Shown piece by piece: positions 15,745-23,089 of a stretch of DNA of 32,638 bases. The DNA comes from Clostridium sp. Cult1 (GTDB taxonomy: Bacteria; Bacillota; Clostridia; Tissierellales; Tepidimicrobiaceae), in assembly GCF_021655095.1 (NCBI RefSeq), contig NZ_PPXW01000001.1, positions 1,864,865-1,897,502 of the forward strand, written 5' to 3'. A program made the position numbers and the translations under genes. How positions within the stretch are numbered: the first letter of the stretch is position 1; the number at the start of each line of letters is the position of its first letter. The notes under the pieces are model-generated. The model ran no database searches. It was not told the origin of the DNA and saw only the letters and a program-made list of their open reading frames with translations.

Positions 15745-16474
15745 AATAGCTTTAAGCATTGAAAATTTAAAAGTAAACTATGGGAATATAGAAGCTCTTA
15801 AAGGGATAAGCATGTCTGTTGAAGATGGTCAAATAGTTGCCCTACTGGGCTCCAATGGTGCAGGAAAGACTACAACTTTAAGAAAAATATCAGGAATTTT
15901 AGATGCAGTTGAAGGACAAATAAAATTTTTTGGTCATGATATTACGGCAATGCCTGCAAACAAAATAACTTCATTAGGTATTGTTCAATCCCTTGAGGGA
16001 AGACAACTATTTAGGGATCTTACCGTTAAAGAGAACTTAATGACAGGAGCTTATACTGTAAAAGATAAAAATAAAATACAACAAAATTTCCAGAGGGTAT
16101 ATGGATACTTTCCTGTACTTAAGGAAAGAAAGGATCAGATAAGTTCAACCCTTTCAGGTGGTGAGCAACAAATGCTTTCCATTGGAAGAGCCCTTATGGG
16201 AAGCCCAAAATTATTATTGTTAGATGAGCCATCCTTAGGTCTGGCACCTTTAATAGTAAAAAGTATATTTGAAATAATTAAAGAGATCAGGAAAGATGGG
16301 ACTACAGTATTAATTGTAGAACAGAATGCTTTGCAAACGTTGAAAATAGCTGATTATGCTTATGTTCTTGAAGTAGGAAGAATTATAATGGAAGGTAGTA
16401 CAGAAGAGCTTCTTAATAATCCTTTACTTATAGAGGCTTATCTTGGTAGTAAAAAGAAAAATGAGGGGGTTTAA
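15737..16474 (+). CDS. livF: ABC transporter ATP-binding protein (LivF-like)
   Basis: A 245-residue ATPase with all motifs intact: Walker A GSNGAGKTT at 38-46, signature LSGGEQQ, Walker B LLLLDEPSLGLAP and the LivF-type end VLEVGRIIMEGSTEELLNNP. It overlaps the LivG-like gene by eight bases and has a GGAGGAAG ribosome site. LivF and LivG form the mixed ATPase pair that drives import. Confidence 0.94.
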   Translation: MHEIALSIENLKVNYGNIEALKGISMSVEDGQIVALLGSNGAGKTTTLRKISGILDAVEGQIKFFGHDITAMPANKITSLGIVQSLEGRQLFRDLTVKENLMTGAYTVKDKNKIQQNFQRVYGYFPVLKERKDQISSTLSGGEQQMLSIGRALMGSPKLLLLDEPSLGLAPLIVKSIFEIIKEIRKDGTTVLIVEQNALQTLKIADYAYVLEVGRIIMEGSTEELLNNPLLIEAYLGSKKKNEGV

Positions 16475-16477
16475 TTC

Positions 16478-17728
16478 ATGAAAAAAAGTAAAATTTTATC
16501 AATCTTTATGGGAGTTGTAATTTTACTATTATCTATCACAGGTTGTTCTAGTAAAGATGAGGTAGCACAAGGGGTAACTGATACGACAATAAAAGTAGGA
16601 AATGTAGCTGCTACCTCTGGTGCTTTTGCAACTGTAGGAGTTCCATTTAATGCAGGTATACAAGCATATTTCAAGCAGGTTAATGATTCTGGTGGAATTG
16701 ATGGCAGAACTATAGAGTTTGTCCATTATGATGATGAGTTTGATCCAGTAAAAGGAAAGGCATTTACAGAACAATTGATAAATGACGACAAAGTATTTGC
16801 AATTGTTGGCCATTTTGGGACGCCAACTATAGGGGCTACGGTAGATCTTTTAAAGGAAACGGGAATTCCTACTGTATATTTTGCAGCAGGAATATCAGAT
16901 CTATATTATGAAGACGCAACCTCCGTAGAAAATGGTCAAGGACTTTTTCCAGTTCAGCCCATATATGTAACTGAAGGAAGGCTAACCGTTGCAAGGGCTA
17001 TTGAAGAACATAATGTAAAAAAAATAGGTGTCATATATACTAATGATGATGCAGGTAAAGATTTGTTAGCTGGAGTAGAAAATCAAATAGAAAAATTAGG
17101 TGGTGACTATATTGTTGTTAAGGAGCAAGTAAATCCTGGAGCAGCTGATGTTTCTTCAGCAGTATTAAAGATGAAAAATGAAAATGTAGATGTTATTATA
17201 GCAGCTTCTATACAAGCTACTTTTCCAACAATAGTGAAAGAACTTATAAATAAAGGGCTAGATAAACCTGTATTTACAACTTATTCTAACGCAGATGCTA
17301 CTACTATTTCAAATTTTACAAACGACTATGTAAATGCTCAAAACAAATTCCCAATATATTCAAATGCATGGGTAGACCTTAGCGATGAAGAAGAGGTTCA
17401 GGCATTTGTAAAGGGAATGACTGAATTTGGTGAACCTGATTATGCATCAAACGCTTTTGCTATGGCAGGTTGGATAGCTGGTCATTTCATGGCTGAAGGG
17501 CTAAAAAGAACTGAAGGTAATGTTTTAAATTGGGAAAACTTCATGAAGGCTATGGAAAAAGAAGAATTTAAGATTCCTATGGGTGGAACGGTTGATTTTT
17601 CTGAAGGGAAGCGCCTTGGAGCTCAAGCAATGTCATTACTAAAGGTATCCAACGATGGATCAACTTGGGAAAATGTACGACCTATAGAGGATTTAAACGA
17701 TATTTTAAAAAGAGTGGAGAATAAATAA
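16478..17728 (+). CDS. Substrate-binding lipoprotein of the HAAT ABC transporter (LivK-like)
   Basis: A 416-residue type I periplasmic-binding-fold protein with a lipoprotein signal: lysine-rich start, hydrophobic core and lipobox ITGC with Cys23 as the lipid-bearing residue. The mature part begins with an acidic linker, then TDTTIKVGNVAATSGAFATVG, the standard first strand and ligand loop of this family; VIGVIYTNDDAGKDL-type sequence marks the second lobe. It lies at the end of the operon behind GAGGGGG. It would capture the solute outside the cell. The ligand is unknown: the many hydrophobic and aromatic residues of the family pocket cannot be placed by eye. Confidence 0.93.
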   Translation: MKKSKILSIFMGVVILLLSITGCSSKDEVAQGVTDTTIKVGNVAATSGAFATVGVPFNAGIQAYFKQVNDSGGIDGRTIEFVHYDDEFDPVKGKAFTEQLINDDKVFAIVGHFGTPTIGATVDLLKETGIPTVYFAAGISDLYYEDATSVENGQGLFPVQPIYVTEGRLTVARAIEEHNVKKIGVIYTNDDAGKDLLAGVENQIEKLGGDYIVVKEQVNPGAADVSSAVLKMKNENVDVIIAASIQATFPTIVKELINKGLDKPVFTTYSNADATTISNFTNDYVNAQNKFPIYSNAWVDLSDEEEVQAFVKGMTEFGEPDYASNAFAMAGWIAGHFMAEGLKRTEGNVLNWENFMKAMEKEEFKIPMGGTVDFSEGKRLGAQAMSLLKVSNDGSTWENVRPIEDLNDILKRVENK

Positions 17729-17738
17729 TATCAATAGA

Positions 17739-17789
17739 TCTAATATAAAAAGATGCTATGCTATGGAAGTAGCATCTTTTTATATTAGA
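17739..17789 (+). terminator. Strong terminator ending the ABC transporter operon
   Basis: Perfect 20-bp arms pair 17739-17758 with 17770-17789 around an 11-base loop, and the right arm contains CTTTTTATATT. It isolates the next hydrolase gene from the transporter operon. Confidence 0.85.
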
Positions 17790-17795
17790 ATAAAT

Positions 17796-17825
17796 AAGAC
17801 ATAAAAGGCATTTTTTTGCTATACT
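17796..17825 (+). promoter_or_regulatory. Promoter region of the last hydrolase: sigma-A-like, with a sigma-54-like box one base short
   Basis: AAGACA (17796-17801) and TATACT (17820-17825) are 18 bp apart and could be a sigma-A promoter. Overlapping them, AGGCATTTTTTTGCT resembles the sigma-54 boxes of this region but has only nine bases between GG and GC and A in place of the first T. No TGT-N11-ACA dyad lies 84-95 bp upstream. Confidence 0.4.
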
Positions 17826-17855
17826 AATATTAACAACCAAATGGGAGATGATGAA

Positions 17856-18650
17856 ATGCCTTATATAAACATTATGAATAAAAATATATATTATAAAGAA
17901 TATGGAAATGGTGAACCAGTAGTTTTTTTAAATGGAATGATGATGACTACCAACAGTTGGTCTCCTTTCATTAAAACTGTATCTAAGAATTATAGGATGA
18001 TAACTATTGACTTGTTGGATCAGGGTAAATCCGATAGTTATGAAGGCAGTTATACTATAGAAACTCAAGCTGGTTTTTTGAAAGGGTTTTTAGATAAGTT
18101 AGAACTTAGTAAAGTTTATTTAGTAGGTATGTCCTACGGGGGGAAAGTAGCCCTTAACTTTACATTAAAATATGGATATAAAGTAAAATCTTTAATACTA
18201 TCAAACACAGATAGCTATACTACAAATATAATGAAAGAAATAGGAAAAGCATGGGAATATGCAGCATCGACCTTAGATGGAGATTTTTTTTCAAGTGTAG
18301 CTATGCCCTATATGTATTCCTATAATTATTATGAAGAGAATTATGAAGATATAGAGGAGAAAAAAAGGATCTTATCAAGAATTCTAAACGATAAATGGTA
18401 TAAAAGGTTTAGTAAAGGTTTGCAAAGTGCAATAGATTATAATATCCATAATAGTATAAAAAACATTAAGGTTCCTACATTAATCATAAGCTCCGAATTA
18501 GATATCCTTACTCCAATTAAATATCAATATCTAATTCACCAAGAAATTAAAGACTCTAAATGGATCATTCTAAAAGAGGTAGGTCATGCAGCTATGTATG
18601 AAAAGCCAGAAGAGTATATATCTATTATAATGAATTTCATAAAGGATTAA
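17856..18650 (+). CDS. Alpha/beta-fold hydrolase (LNG variant), paralogue of the 2932 gene
   Basis: A 264-residue alpha/beta hydrolase. It aligns without a gap to the 2932 protein, about 47% identical by hand count. The triad Ser93 (GMSYGG), Asp216 (SSELD) and His244 (VGHAAM) falls at the same numbers, and it also has LNG instead of HG at the oxyanion position. Best-kept stretches are DLLDQG, KSLILSNT and AWEYAAST. Start is ATG at 17856 after GGGAGATGATG; an in-frame ATG at 17841 would add MGDDE, has no site and is not matched by the paralogue. It is separated from the ABC operon by a terminator. The two paralogues bracket the sigma-54 region. Confidence 0.87.
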   Translation: MPYINIMNKNIYYKEYGNGEPVVFLNGMMMTTNSWSPFIKTVSKNYRMITIDLLDQGKSDSYEGSYTIETQAGFLKGFLDKLELSKVYLVGMSYGGKVALNFTLKYGYKVKSLILSNTDSYTTNIMKEIGKAWEYAASTLDGDFFSSVAMPYMYSYNYYEENYEDIEEKKRILSRILNDKWYKRFSKGLQSAIDYNIHNSIKNIKVPTLIISSELDILTPIKYQYLIHQEIKDSKWIILKEVGHAAMYEKPEEYISIIMNFIKD

Positions 18651-18681
18651 AAATCCAAGATGATAATAGATTATGTTGAAA

Positions 18682-18748
18682 CTATTATCCTAAGCGAAAG
18701 ACGAAGAATCTTGAACTTAAGGTTCTTCGCTAACGTTTAGAATAATAG
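18682..18748. repeat. Long imperfect hairpin between convergent genes
   Basis: The outer arms CTATTAT-C-CTAAGCG and CGTTTAG-A-ATAATAG pair over about 14 positions with one mismatch. An inner stem pairs CGAAGAATCTT with AAGGTTCTTCG around GAACTT. The element is 67 bases, richer in GC than its surroundings, and has no T-run on either side. It may end transcription from both sides or be a small mobile or repeat element; no second copy was noticed here. Confidence 0.55.
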
Positions 18749-18769
18749 AATTGGTGTTTAGTTTGGATA

Positions 18770-20215
18770 TTAAACAAAGGGCAAATACTCATTATTATCA
18801 TCATTATATTTTTTCCGAAGATAATTTTCTACTATCTTAATACCTTGGGTTATTTCTTCATTGGATACTGCTCCAAAACTTAGTCGGATATAGTTAGAAT
18901 ATATACTATCATCAATAAAAAATATTTTACCTGGTACCAACGCCACATTGTTTTCTACACATTCATTATACAGTTCTATAGAATCTATTTCCTTTGGCAA
19001 TTTGACCCAAATACTAAGGCCACCGTTAGGTTTAACAAAATCAGCACCATACTTTTCAAGCTCTTCCAATTCTTTTACCATGGTGTTATATTTTTCAGTA
19101 TATACTTTTTTTATGGTTTCCATATGGCTTTTCCAATAGCCTTTTCTTAGATAGAGGTCAAAAGCTCTTTGCAAAAAACCAGAGGAAGAAATATCTGTAG
19201 TGTGTTTAGCACGTATTATTTCCTTAAAAAGTTTTTTTGGTACCGTCATGAAACCAATTCTTACACCTGGCATAAATATCTTTGAAAAACTTTTTATATA
19301 TATAACTTGATCTAAATTATCCATAGATTTTAAGGGGATTTTTTTACTATTATCATAATTTAAATCTGTTAAGAAATCGTCTTCAATAATATAAAAGTTA
19401 TATTTTTTACTTAGATTAATAAGTTCCTTCTTTTTTTCTTCACTATAGGAATAAGTAGTAGGACTTTGGTAATTAGTCATCATATATAAAAATTTAGGCC
19501 TATATCTTTTAATATACTTGTGAAATATATCTAAATCCAATCCATCCTCTAACATTGGAATTCCCATAATTTTAGCCCCTCTAGACTTAAAAGCAGCTAT
19601 AGCTCCAGAATATGTAGGATTTTCAACAAAAATACAATCTCCTTGAGAAATTAAAGTTTTAGCAATTATATCTATACCCTGTTGGCCTCCAGAGATTACC
19701 TGTATCTGATCTTTATCAACGGTCATATTATAATTTTCATGTAAAAAAGAAGTAATAGACTCTCTAAAAGGTTCATAACCATTGATTTCAGGATAAACAA
19801 ATGCATTTCCTTTATCTCTATCCAATACTTCAATTAGAGTTTGCTTAAACTCCTCTATAGGAAAAATTTCAGGTGTAGGTGATACAGAAGCAAAATTAAT
19901 ACTATTCTTTGATATAGGAAGTACTCCCCCAATCATCAATTCAATATCTCCATCTTCCATATAGGGAATATCTATATCATAACTAGACTTCCTTACATAA
20001 GTTCCACTTCCCTTTATAGAATATACATATCCCTCTTGTTCCAAAAGTTTATAAGCATTTACAACTGTAATATTGTTTACATCTAATTTATTTGCTAAAC
20101 TTCTAATAGAAGGAAGTTTTTCTCCTTCTCTATAATGGTTTTCTTCTATTGAGCTTCTAATGTTTTCATAAAGCTGTATATATAAAGGAGTATTTAGATT
20201 TTTATCAATTAACAT
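18770..20215 (-). CDS. MocR-type transcriptional regulator (GntR HTH plus aminotransferase fold)
   Basis: A 481-residue protein with an N-terminal GntR winged helix (about 1-75, LPSIRSLANKLDVNNITVVNAYKLLEQEG) joined to a type I aminotransferase-fold domain. The cofactor residues expected for pyridoxal phosphate are present: Asn248, Asp279 and Lys312 in SFSKIF. Such MocR proteins sense PLP or an amino compound bound to it and act on nearby genes; known examples control vitamin B6, GABA or taurine use. It stands alone on the minus strand, with a promoter and palindrome at 20228-20277 that suggest self-control. The divergent genes are not metabolic, so its target is uncertain. It could also act on the transport operons to the left. 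Confidence 0.92.
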   Translation of the reverse strand: MLIDKNLNTPLYIQLYENIRSSIEENHYREGEKLPSIRSLANKLDVNNITVVNAYKLLEQEGYVYSIKGSGTYVRKSSYDIDIPYMEDGDIELMIGGVLPISKNSINFASVSPTPEIFPIEEFKQTLIEVLDRDKGNAFVYPEINGYEPFRESITSFLHENYNMTVDKDQIQVISGGQQGIDIIAKTLISQGDCIFVENPTYSGAIAAFKSRGAKIMGIPMLEDGLDLDIFHKYIKRYRPKFLYMMTNYQSPTTYSYSEEKKKELINLSKKYNFYIIEDDFLTDLNYDNSKKIPLKSMDNLDQVIYIKSFSKIFMPGVRIGFMTVPKKLFKEIIRAKHTTDISSSGFLQRAFDLYLRKGYWKSHMETIKKVYTEKYNTMVKELEELEKYGADFVKPNGGLSIWVKLPKEIDSIELYNECVENNVALVPGKIFFIDDSIYSNYIRLSFGAVSNEEITQGIKIVENYLRKKYNDDNNEYLPFV

Positions 20216-20227
20216 TATTCTACCTCC

Positions 20228-20253
20228 TAATAAATGTATGGGTACATTTATTA
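20228..20253. promoter_or_regulatory. Palindromic operator candidate of the MocR gene
   Basis: TAATAAATGTA at 20228-20238 and TACATTTATTA at 20243-20253 are perfect 11-bp arms around a 4-base centre. The palindrome covers the start point region between the -10 box and the ribosome site of the minus-strand MocR gene, a typical repressor position. Confidence 0.6.
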
Positions 20254-20277
20254 TATCAGATTATAAAATATTCACAA
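20250..20277 (-). promoter_or_regulatory. Sigma-A promoter of the MocR gene
   Basis: On the minus strand TTGTGA (20277-20272) and TATAAT (20255-20250) are 16 bp apart, about 35 bp before the ATG at 20215. The -10 box runs into the palindrome. Confidence 0.65.
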
Positions 20278-20333
20278 ATATTTTGAAGGATATTATTAAA
20301 ATATAACGAATTATAATATTATGGGGTGATACT

Positions 20334-21410
20334 ATGGACCATAAAGGAATTAAAAGTAAAGGTTTTAAATTTTTCGTAATAATTTTTATTGGAATTATAT
20401 TGCTATTTTCAAAAAGGGAAAACCAGGAAAAATTTATAAATTTCATAAAAGATTCAAAGATTGGAGTAAAGGAGTTAGAATTAAAGAATTCTATCCCTAT
20501 AGATATTAATATAGATCAAGCGGCTACTTATGGTGACAGTATTATCCTATGGGGAGAAAATAGATTAAAAAAATTGAAATTAGATGGTAAAGTGGAATGG
20601 GAAAAAGAATTTAATACAGATGAACCTTTAGCCTATTTTGGAAAAGAAGAAATATTTGTATATGAAAGGCCAACAGGTCAAGTTTATATTCTAAATCCTC
20701 AAGGAGAAACTATAGACAACTTAAAATTGAATATGGAAATCTATAATATAGCTGAGAACTCTGGAGTAATATTAGCACATATTAAAGAAGAAGATAATGA
20801 AAAGATTAATATATTAGATAAAAAGGGTAATTTAATTGAAGAAAGATCGACAGAGAATAAAAACATACTAACCTATTGTATTGACAAAAATAATAAAAGC
20901 TATGGATTAGCTACTTTAAATTTAAAAGGGGAGAATTTAAAAACGGAAATTCAAATCCATGGCATAGAAGGTGAATTTCTATGGACAGCTTATTTGGATA
21001 ACGAAATTGCCATGTATTTGAATTTTGATGATAAAAATAATTTAATAGTATTATCGGATAAAGGGATATATCAAATCAATGATGGAAGTATTTTATGGAA
21101 AAAGCAATTTCAGCTTATAAAGGATATTTATATGGATGATGAAAATATCCATATTCTATATGGAAATACATTAGAAACCATATCTTTTGATGGAAGGACT
21201 TTGGAAAAGGATTCATTTACAGAGGAATATAGAAAAATACTTTATTTTGATAGATATATAGTATTATATGGAAACAATCATATTATTGGGTTAAAAGAGG
21301 GAAGAGAAGTGTTTAAATATAAATCGGAGGATCCCATAATAAAAGTTATGAAAGGGGTGCAAAAACTTATTGTAGTTTATGAAGATAAGATAGATATAAT
21401 TCCATTATAA
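20334..21410 (+). CDS. Membrane-anchored protein with PQQ-like/beta-propeller repeats
   Basis: A 358-residue protein with one N-terminal membrane segment (about 12-26, FFVIIFIGIILLF) and no lipobox, followed by an outer domain of repeated short strands. Units such as DSIILWGENRLKKLKLDGKVEWEKEF, GEIYILNPQGE-type and KGIYQINDGSILWKKQF have the spacing of PQQ-like or WD-like propeller blades. It is a likely protein-binding scaffold on the cell surface. No catalytic residues are recognisable. It starts at ATG after GGGGTGAT and forms a tight set with the CvpA-like and DUF5668-like genes (gaps of 25 and 14 bp), so a role in the envelope is likely. Confidence 0.65.
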   Translation: MDHKGIKSKGFKFFVIIFIGIILLFSKRENQEKFINFIKDSKIGVKELELKNSIPIDINIDQAATYGDSIILWGENRLKKLKLDGKVEWEKEFNTDEPLAYFGKEEIFVYERPTGQVYILNPQGETIDNLKLNMEIYNIAENSGVILAHIKEEDNEKINILDKKGNLIEERSTENKNILTYCIDKNNKSYGLATLNLKGENLKTEIQIHGIEGEFLWTAYLDNEIAMYLNFDDKNNLIVLSDKGIYQINDGSILWKKQFQLIKDIYMDDENIHILYGNTLETISFDGRTLEKDSFTEEYRKILYFDRYIVLYGNNHIIGLKEGREVFKYKSEDPIIKVMKGVQKLIVVYEDKIDIIPL

Positions 21411-21435
21411 TAAAGATTAGGTTTGGGGGATTAAT

Positions 21436-22029
21436 ATGAACTGGCTAGATATAGTTATGATACTTATTTTGATATATACAATATCAAAAGGATTGAGATT
21501 AGGACTTGTTTTGTCCATATTTAAAATTATTCAAGTGATATTGTCTATAATAATTACTAAAAGGTATTATCCTGTTGTTTATGGGTATATAATAAATAAT
21601 CCTAAAGTATATAATATATTTAAAAGCATAACGGAGGTTATATTAAAAATCCTATTTCATTCTAGAATTAAGGAGGAGATTAATTATATCCATAATCTAT
21701 TTTCAACAGGATTGTTAAAAGTTATTATAACTATTTCATCAATGGTTATTGTATTTTGTTTAGCCAATATGCTGATTAGCATCATTTTAGGTTTTTTTTC
21801 ATTCCTTTTGGATGTACCGATATTAAAACAGTTGAATAAAACAGGAGGTATATTATTTGGATTGATAGAGGGGTTGTTTATCATCTATTTGCTAAATTTA
21901 GTATTATCTCCAATAGCTTCAATTTTTCCTCAATCTTTTATTGGAACCGGTGTATATGATTCTTTAATCTTTGATTATTTAAAAAGCATAGATTTAAATT
22001 TAAATTTTTCTAATGGAACCTTTATTTAA
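21436..22029 (+). CDS. CvpA-family membrane protein
   Basis: A 197-residue protein with four hydrophobic segments. The N-terminus MNWLDIVMILILIYTISKGLRLGLVLSIFKI matches the CvpA pattern (NWLDI…G…GL…), and GGILFGLIEGLFIIYLL near the C-terminus matches its last helix pair. CvpA proteins were first linked to colicin V production and biofilm traits, and later to envelope maintenance; the molecular role is unsettled. A stretch of about 60 residues between the second and third segments (about 47-100) is longer than in short family members. It is in an operon with the propeller protein. Confidence 0.8.
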   Translation: MNWLDIVMILILIYTISKGLRLGLVLSIFKIIQVILSIIITKRYYPVVYGYIINNPKVYNIFKSITEVILKILFHSRIKEEINYIHNLFSTGLLKVIITISSMVIVFCLANMLISIILGFFSFLLDVPILKQLNKTGGILFGLIEGLFIIYLLNLVLSPIASIFPQSFIGTGVYDSLIFDYLKSIDLNLNFSNGTFI

Positions 22030-22043
22030 ATAGGAGGGATATA

Positions 22044-22673
22044 ATGAAAAGAAATAGCTACTCTTTTGGTTTGTTATTAGTGTTTGTTGGGGTATTGTTC
22101 CTACTTTTGAATTTAGAAGTATTAAATATTAATTGGATTTTATTTCTACTATCTATAGGACTCGTAATAAGCTATTTTATTCAAAAACATATGGGTTATT
22201 TAATATCGGGTTTAATACTATTGGGAATATCTTTAATTTCTTTATTAAATCAATATGTTTTTCCTGAAATAAATGTGAAAAGCTTTTTATTCCTATGGAT
22301 ATTTGGAGTTATATCCTTAACATTATATTTTAGACAAAAGAATAAAGGGTTTTTGATAATTGGTACAATCCTACCTGCTTTAGGAACTTATAATTTAATT
22401 GAAGAATTAGCTTTATCGGATGTTAACTGGGTTTTATTTATACTATTTGGAATTGCTTTTTATATCATCTACATAGTAGGATATAGAAATTCTGGCATAG
22501 AATGGCCTAAGCATTTAGCTTGGATAATGGTGGTTATATCTGCACTATTTTTAATATCATCTAAAACATCCATTAAATTTGGTTTTTGGAAGCTAATATC
22601 CTATATAATACCATTAGGATTAATAGCTATAGGCATAAAGATTATATATAATATAACAAAATTAAAAGAATAA
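22044..22673 (+). CDS. Polytopic membrane protein (DUF5668/LiaF N-terminal-like)
   Basis: A 209-residue protein with about seven or eight short hydrophobic segments and few polar residues. The start SFGLLLVFVGVLFLLLNLEVLNINW resembles the paired-helix unit found in LiaF-type and DUF5668 proteins, and related units recur at about 80-120. It sits tail to tail with the SHOCT-like/DUF4097 operon, and DUF4097 and LiaF-like proteins often occur together in cell-envelope stress loci. No enzymatic motif is seen. Confidence 0.7.
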   Translation: MKRNSYSFGLLLVFVGVLFLLLNLEVLNINWILFLLSIGLVISYFIQKHMGYLISGLILLGISLISLLNQYVFPEINVKSFLFLWIFGVISLTLYFRQKNKGFLIIGTILPALGTYNLIEELALSDVNWVLFILFGIAFYIIYIVGYRNSGIEWPKHLAWIMVVISALFLISSKTSIKFGFWKLISYIIPLGLIAIGIKIIYNITKLKE

Positions 22674-22694
22674 TCCCAGAACTGGGATTATTCT
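22667..22694. terminator. Bidirectional terminator overlapping the ends of two convergent genes
   Basis: AGAATAATCCCAG at 22667-22679 pairs with CTGGGATTATTCT at 22682-22694 around a 2-base loop. It contains the stop codon of the plus-strand gene (22671-22673) and the stop codon of the minus-strand gene (22688-22690). The two genes are only 14 bp apart, so one stem serves both. Confidence 0.8.
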
Positions 22695-23077
22695 ACTATT
22701 ACTTCAACTTTTTCTCCACCCTCACCTTCTATATCTACTAATTTTCCTGAGGCTCCATTTTTTATAGCCTCAAATAGTTCATTTATATCATTTTCGTTAA
22801 GACCAGATTCTTTCAATTCTGGAACGAAGTTTGGAGCTACTTTGCCTGCTATTTTTATACCTACATCTATTAGCGCTACAGGTATAGTTACATTAACCTT
22901 GTTATTACCTTTAGGTTCAACTATTCTTACCTTTAACCATTTAGATTTTTGGTTTTCCATATAATTATTTTTGGTTTCATTAAGGGCATCTAATAGTTCT
23001 ATACCTTCTTCACTAGTAATTTTACCTTCTTCTATCATCCTTAAAATTTGCAGCTTTTCATCTTTAAAATCTGTCAT
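22688..23077 (-). CDS. SHOCT-like domain protein, paralogue of the 25133 gene
   Basis: A 129-residue soluble protein. Residues 7-30 (KLQILRMIEEGKITSEEGIELLDALN) form the SHOCT-like helical module found in all four proteins of this operon. The rest has an alternating beta pattern, KWLKVRIVEP…VNVTIPVALIDVGIKIAG, and a C-terminal LVDIEGEGGEKVEVIVE. The protein at 24735-25133 has the same layout. It is the last gene of the operon, 12 bp after the DUF4097 gene, with AAGGAGGG as ribosome site. Proteins of this type accompany YvlB/DUF4097 proteins; the function is unknown. Confidence 0.75.
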   Translation of the reverse strand: MTDFKDEKLQILRMIEEGKITSEEGIELLDALNETKNNYMENQKSKWLKVRIVEPKGNNKVNVTIPVALIDVGIKIAGKVAPNFVPELKESGLNENDINELFEAIKNGASGKLVDIEGEGGEKVEVIVE

Positions 23078-23089
23078 TTAAATCCCTCC

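Noticed and set aside
12999-17728. Stating that the ABC operon imports leucine, isoleucine and valine
   Set aside because: HAAT importers carry many solutes, and this one shares its promoter with an unrelated catabolic operon.
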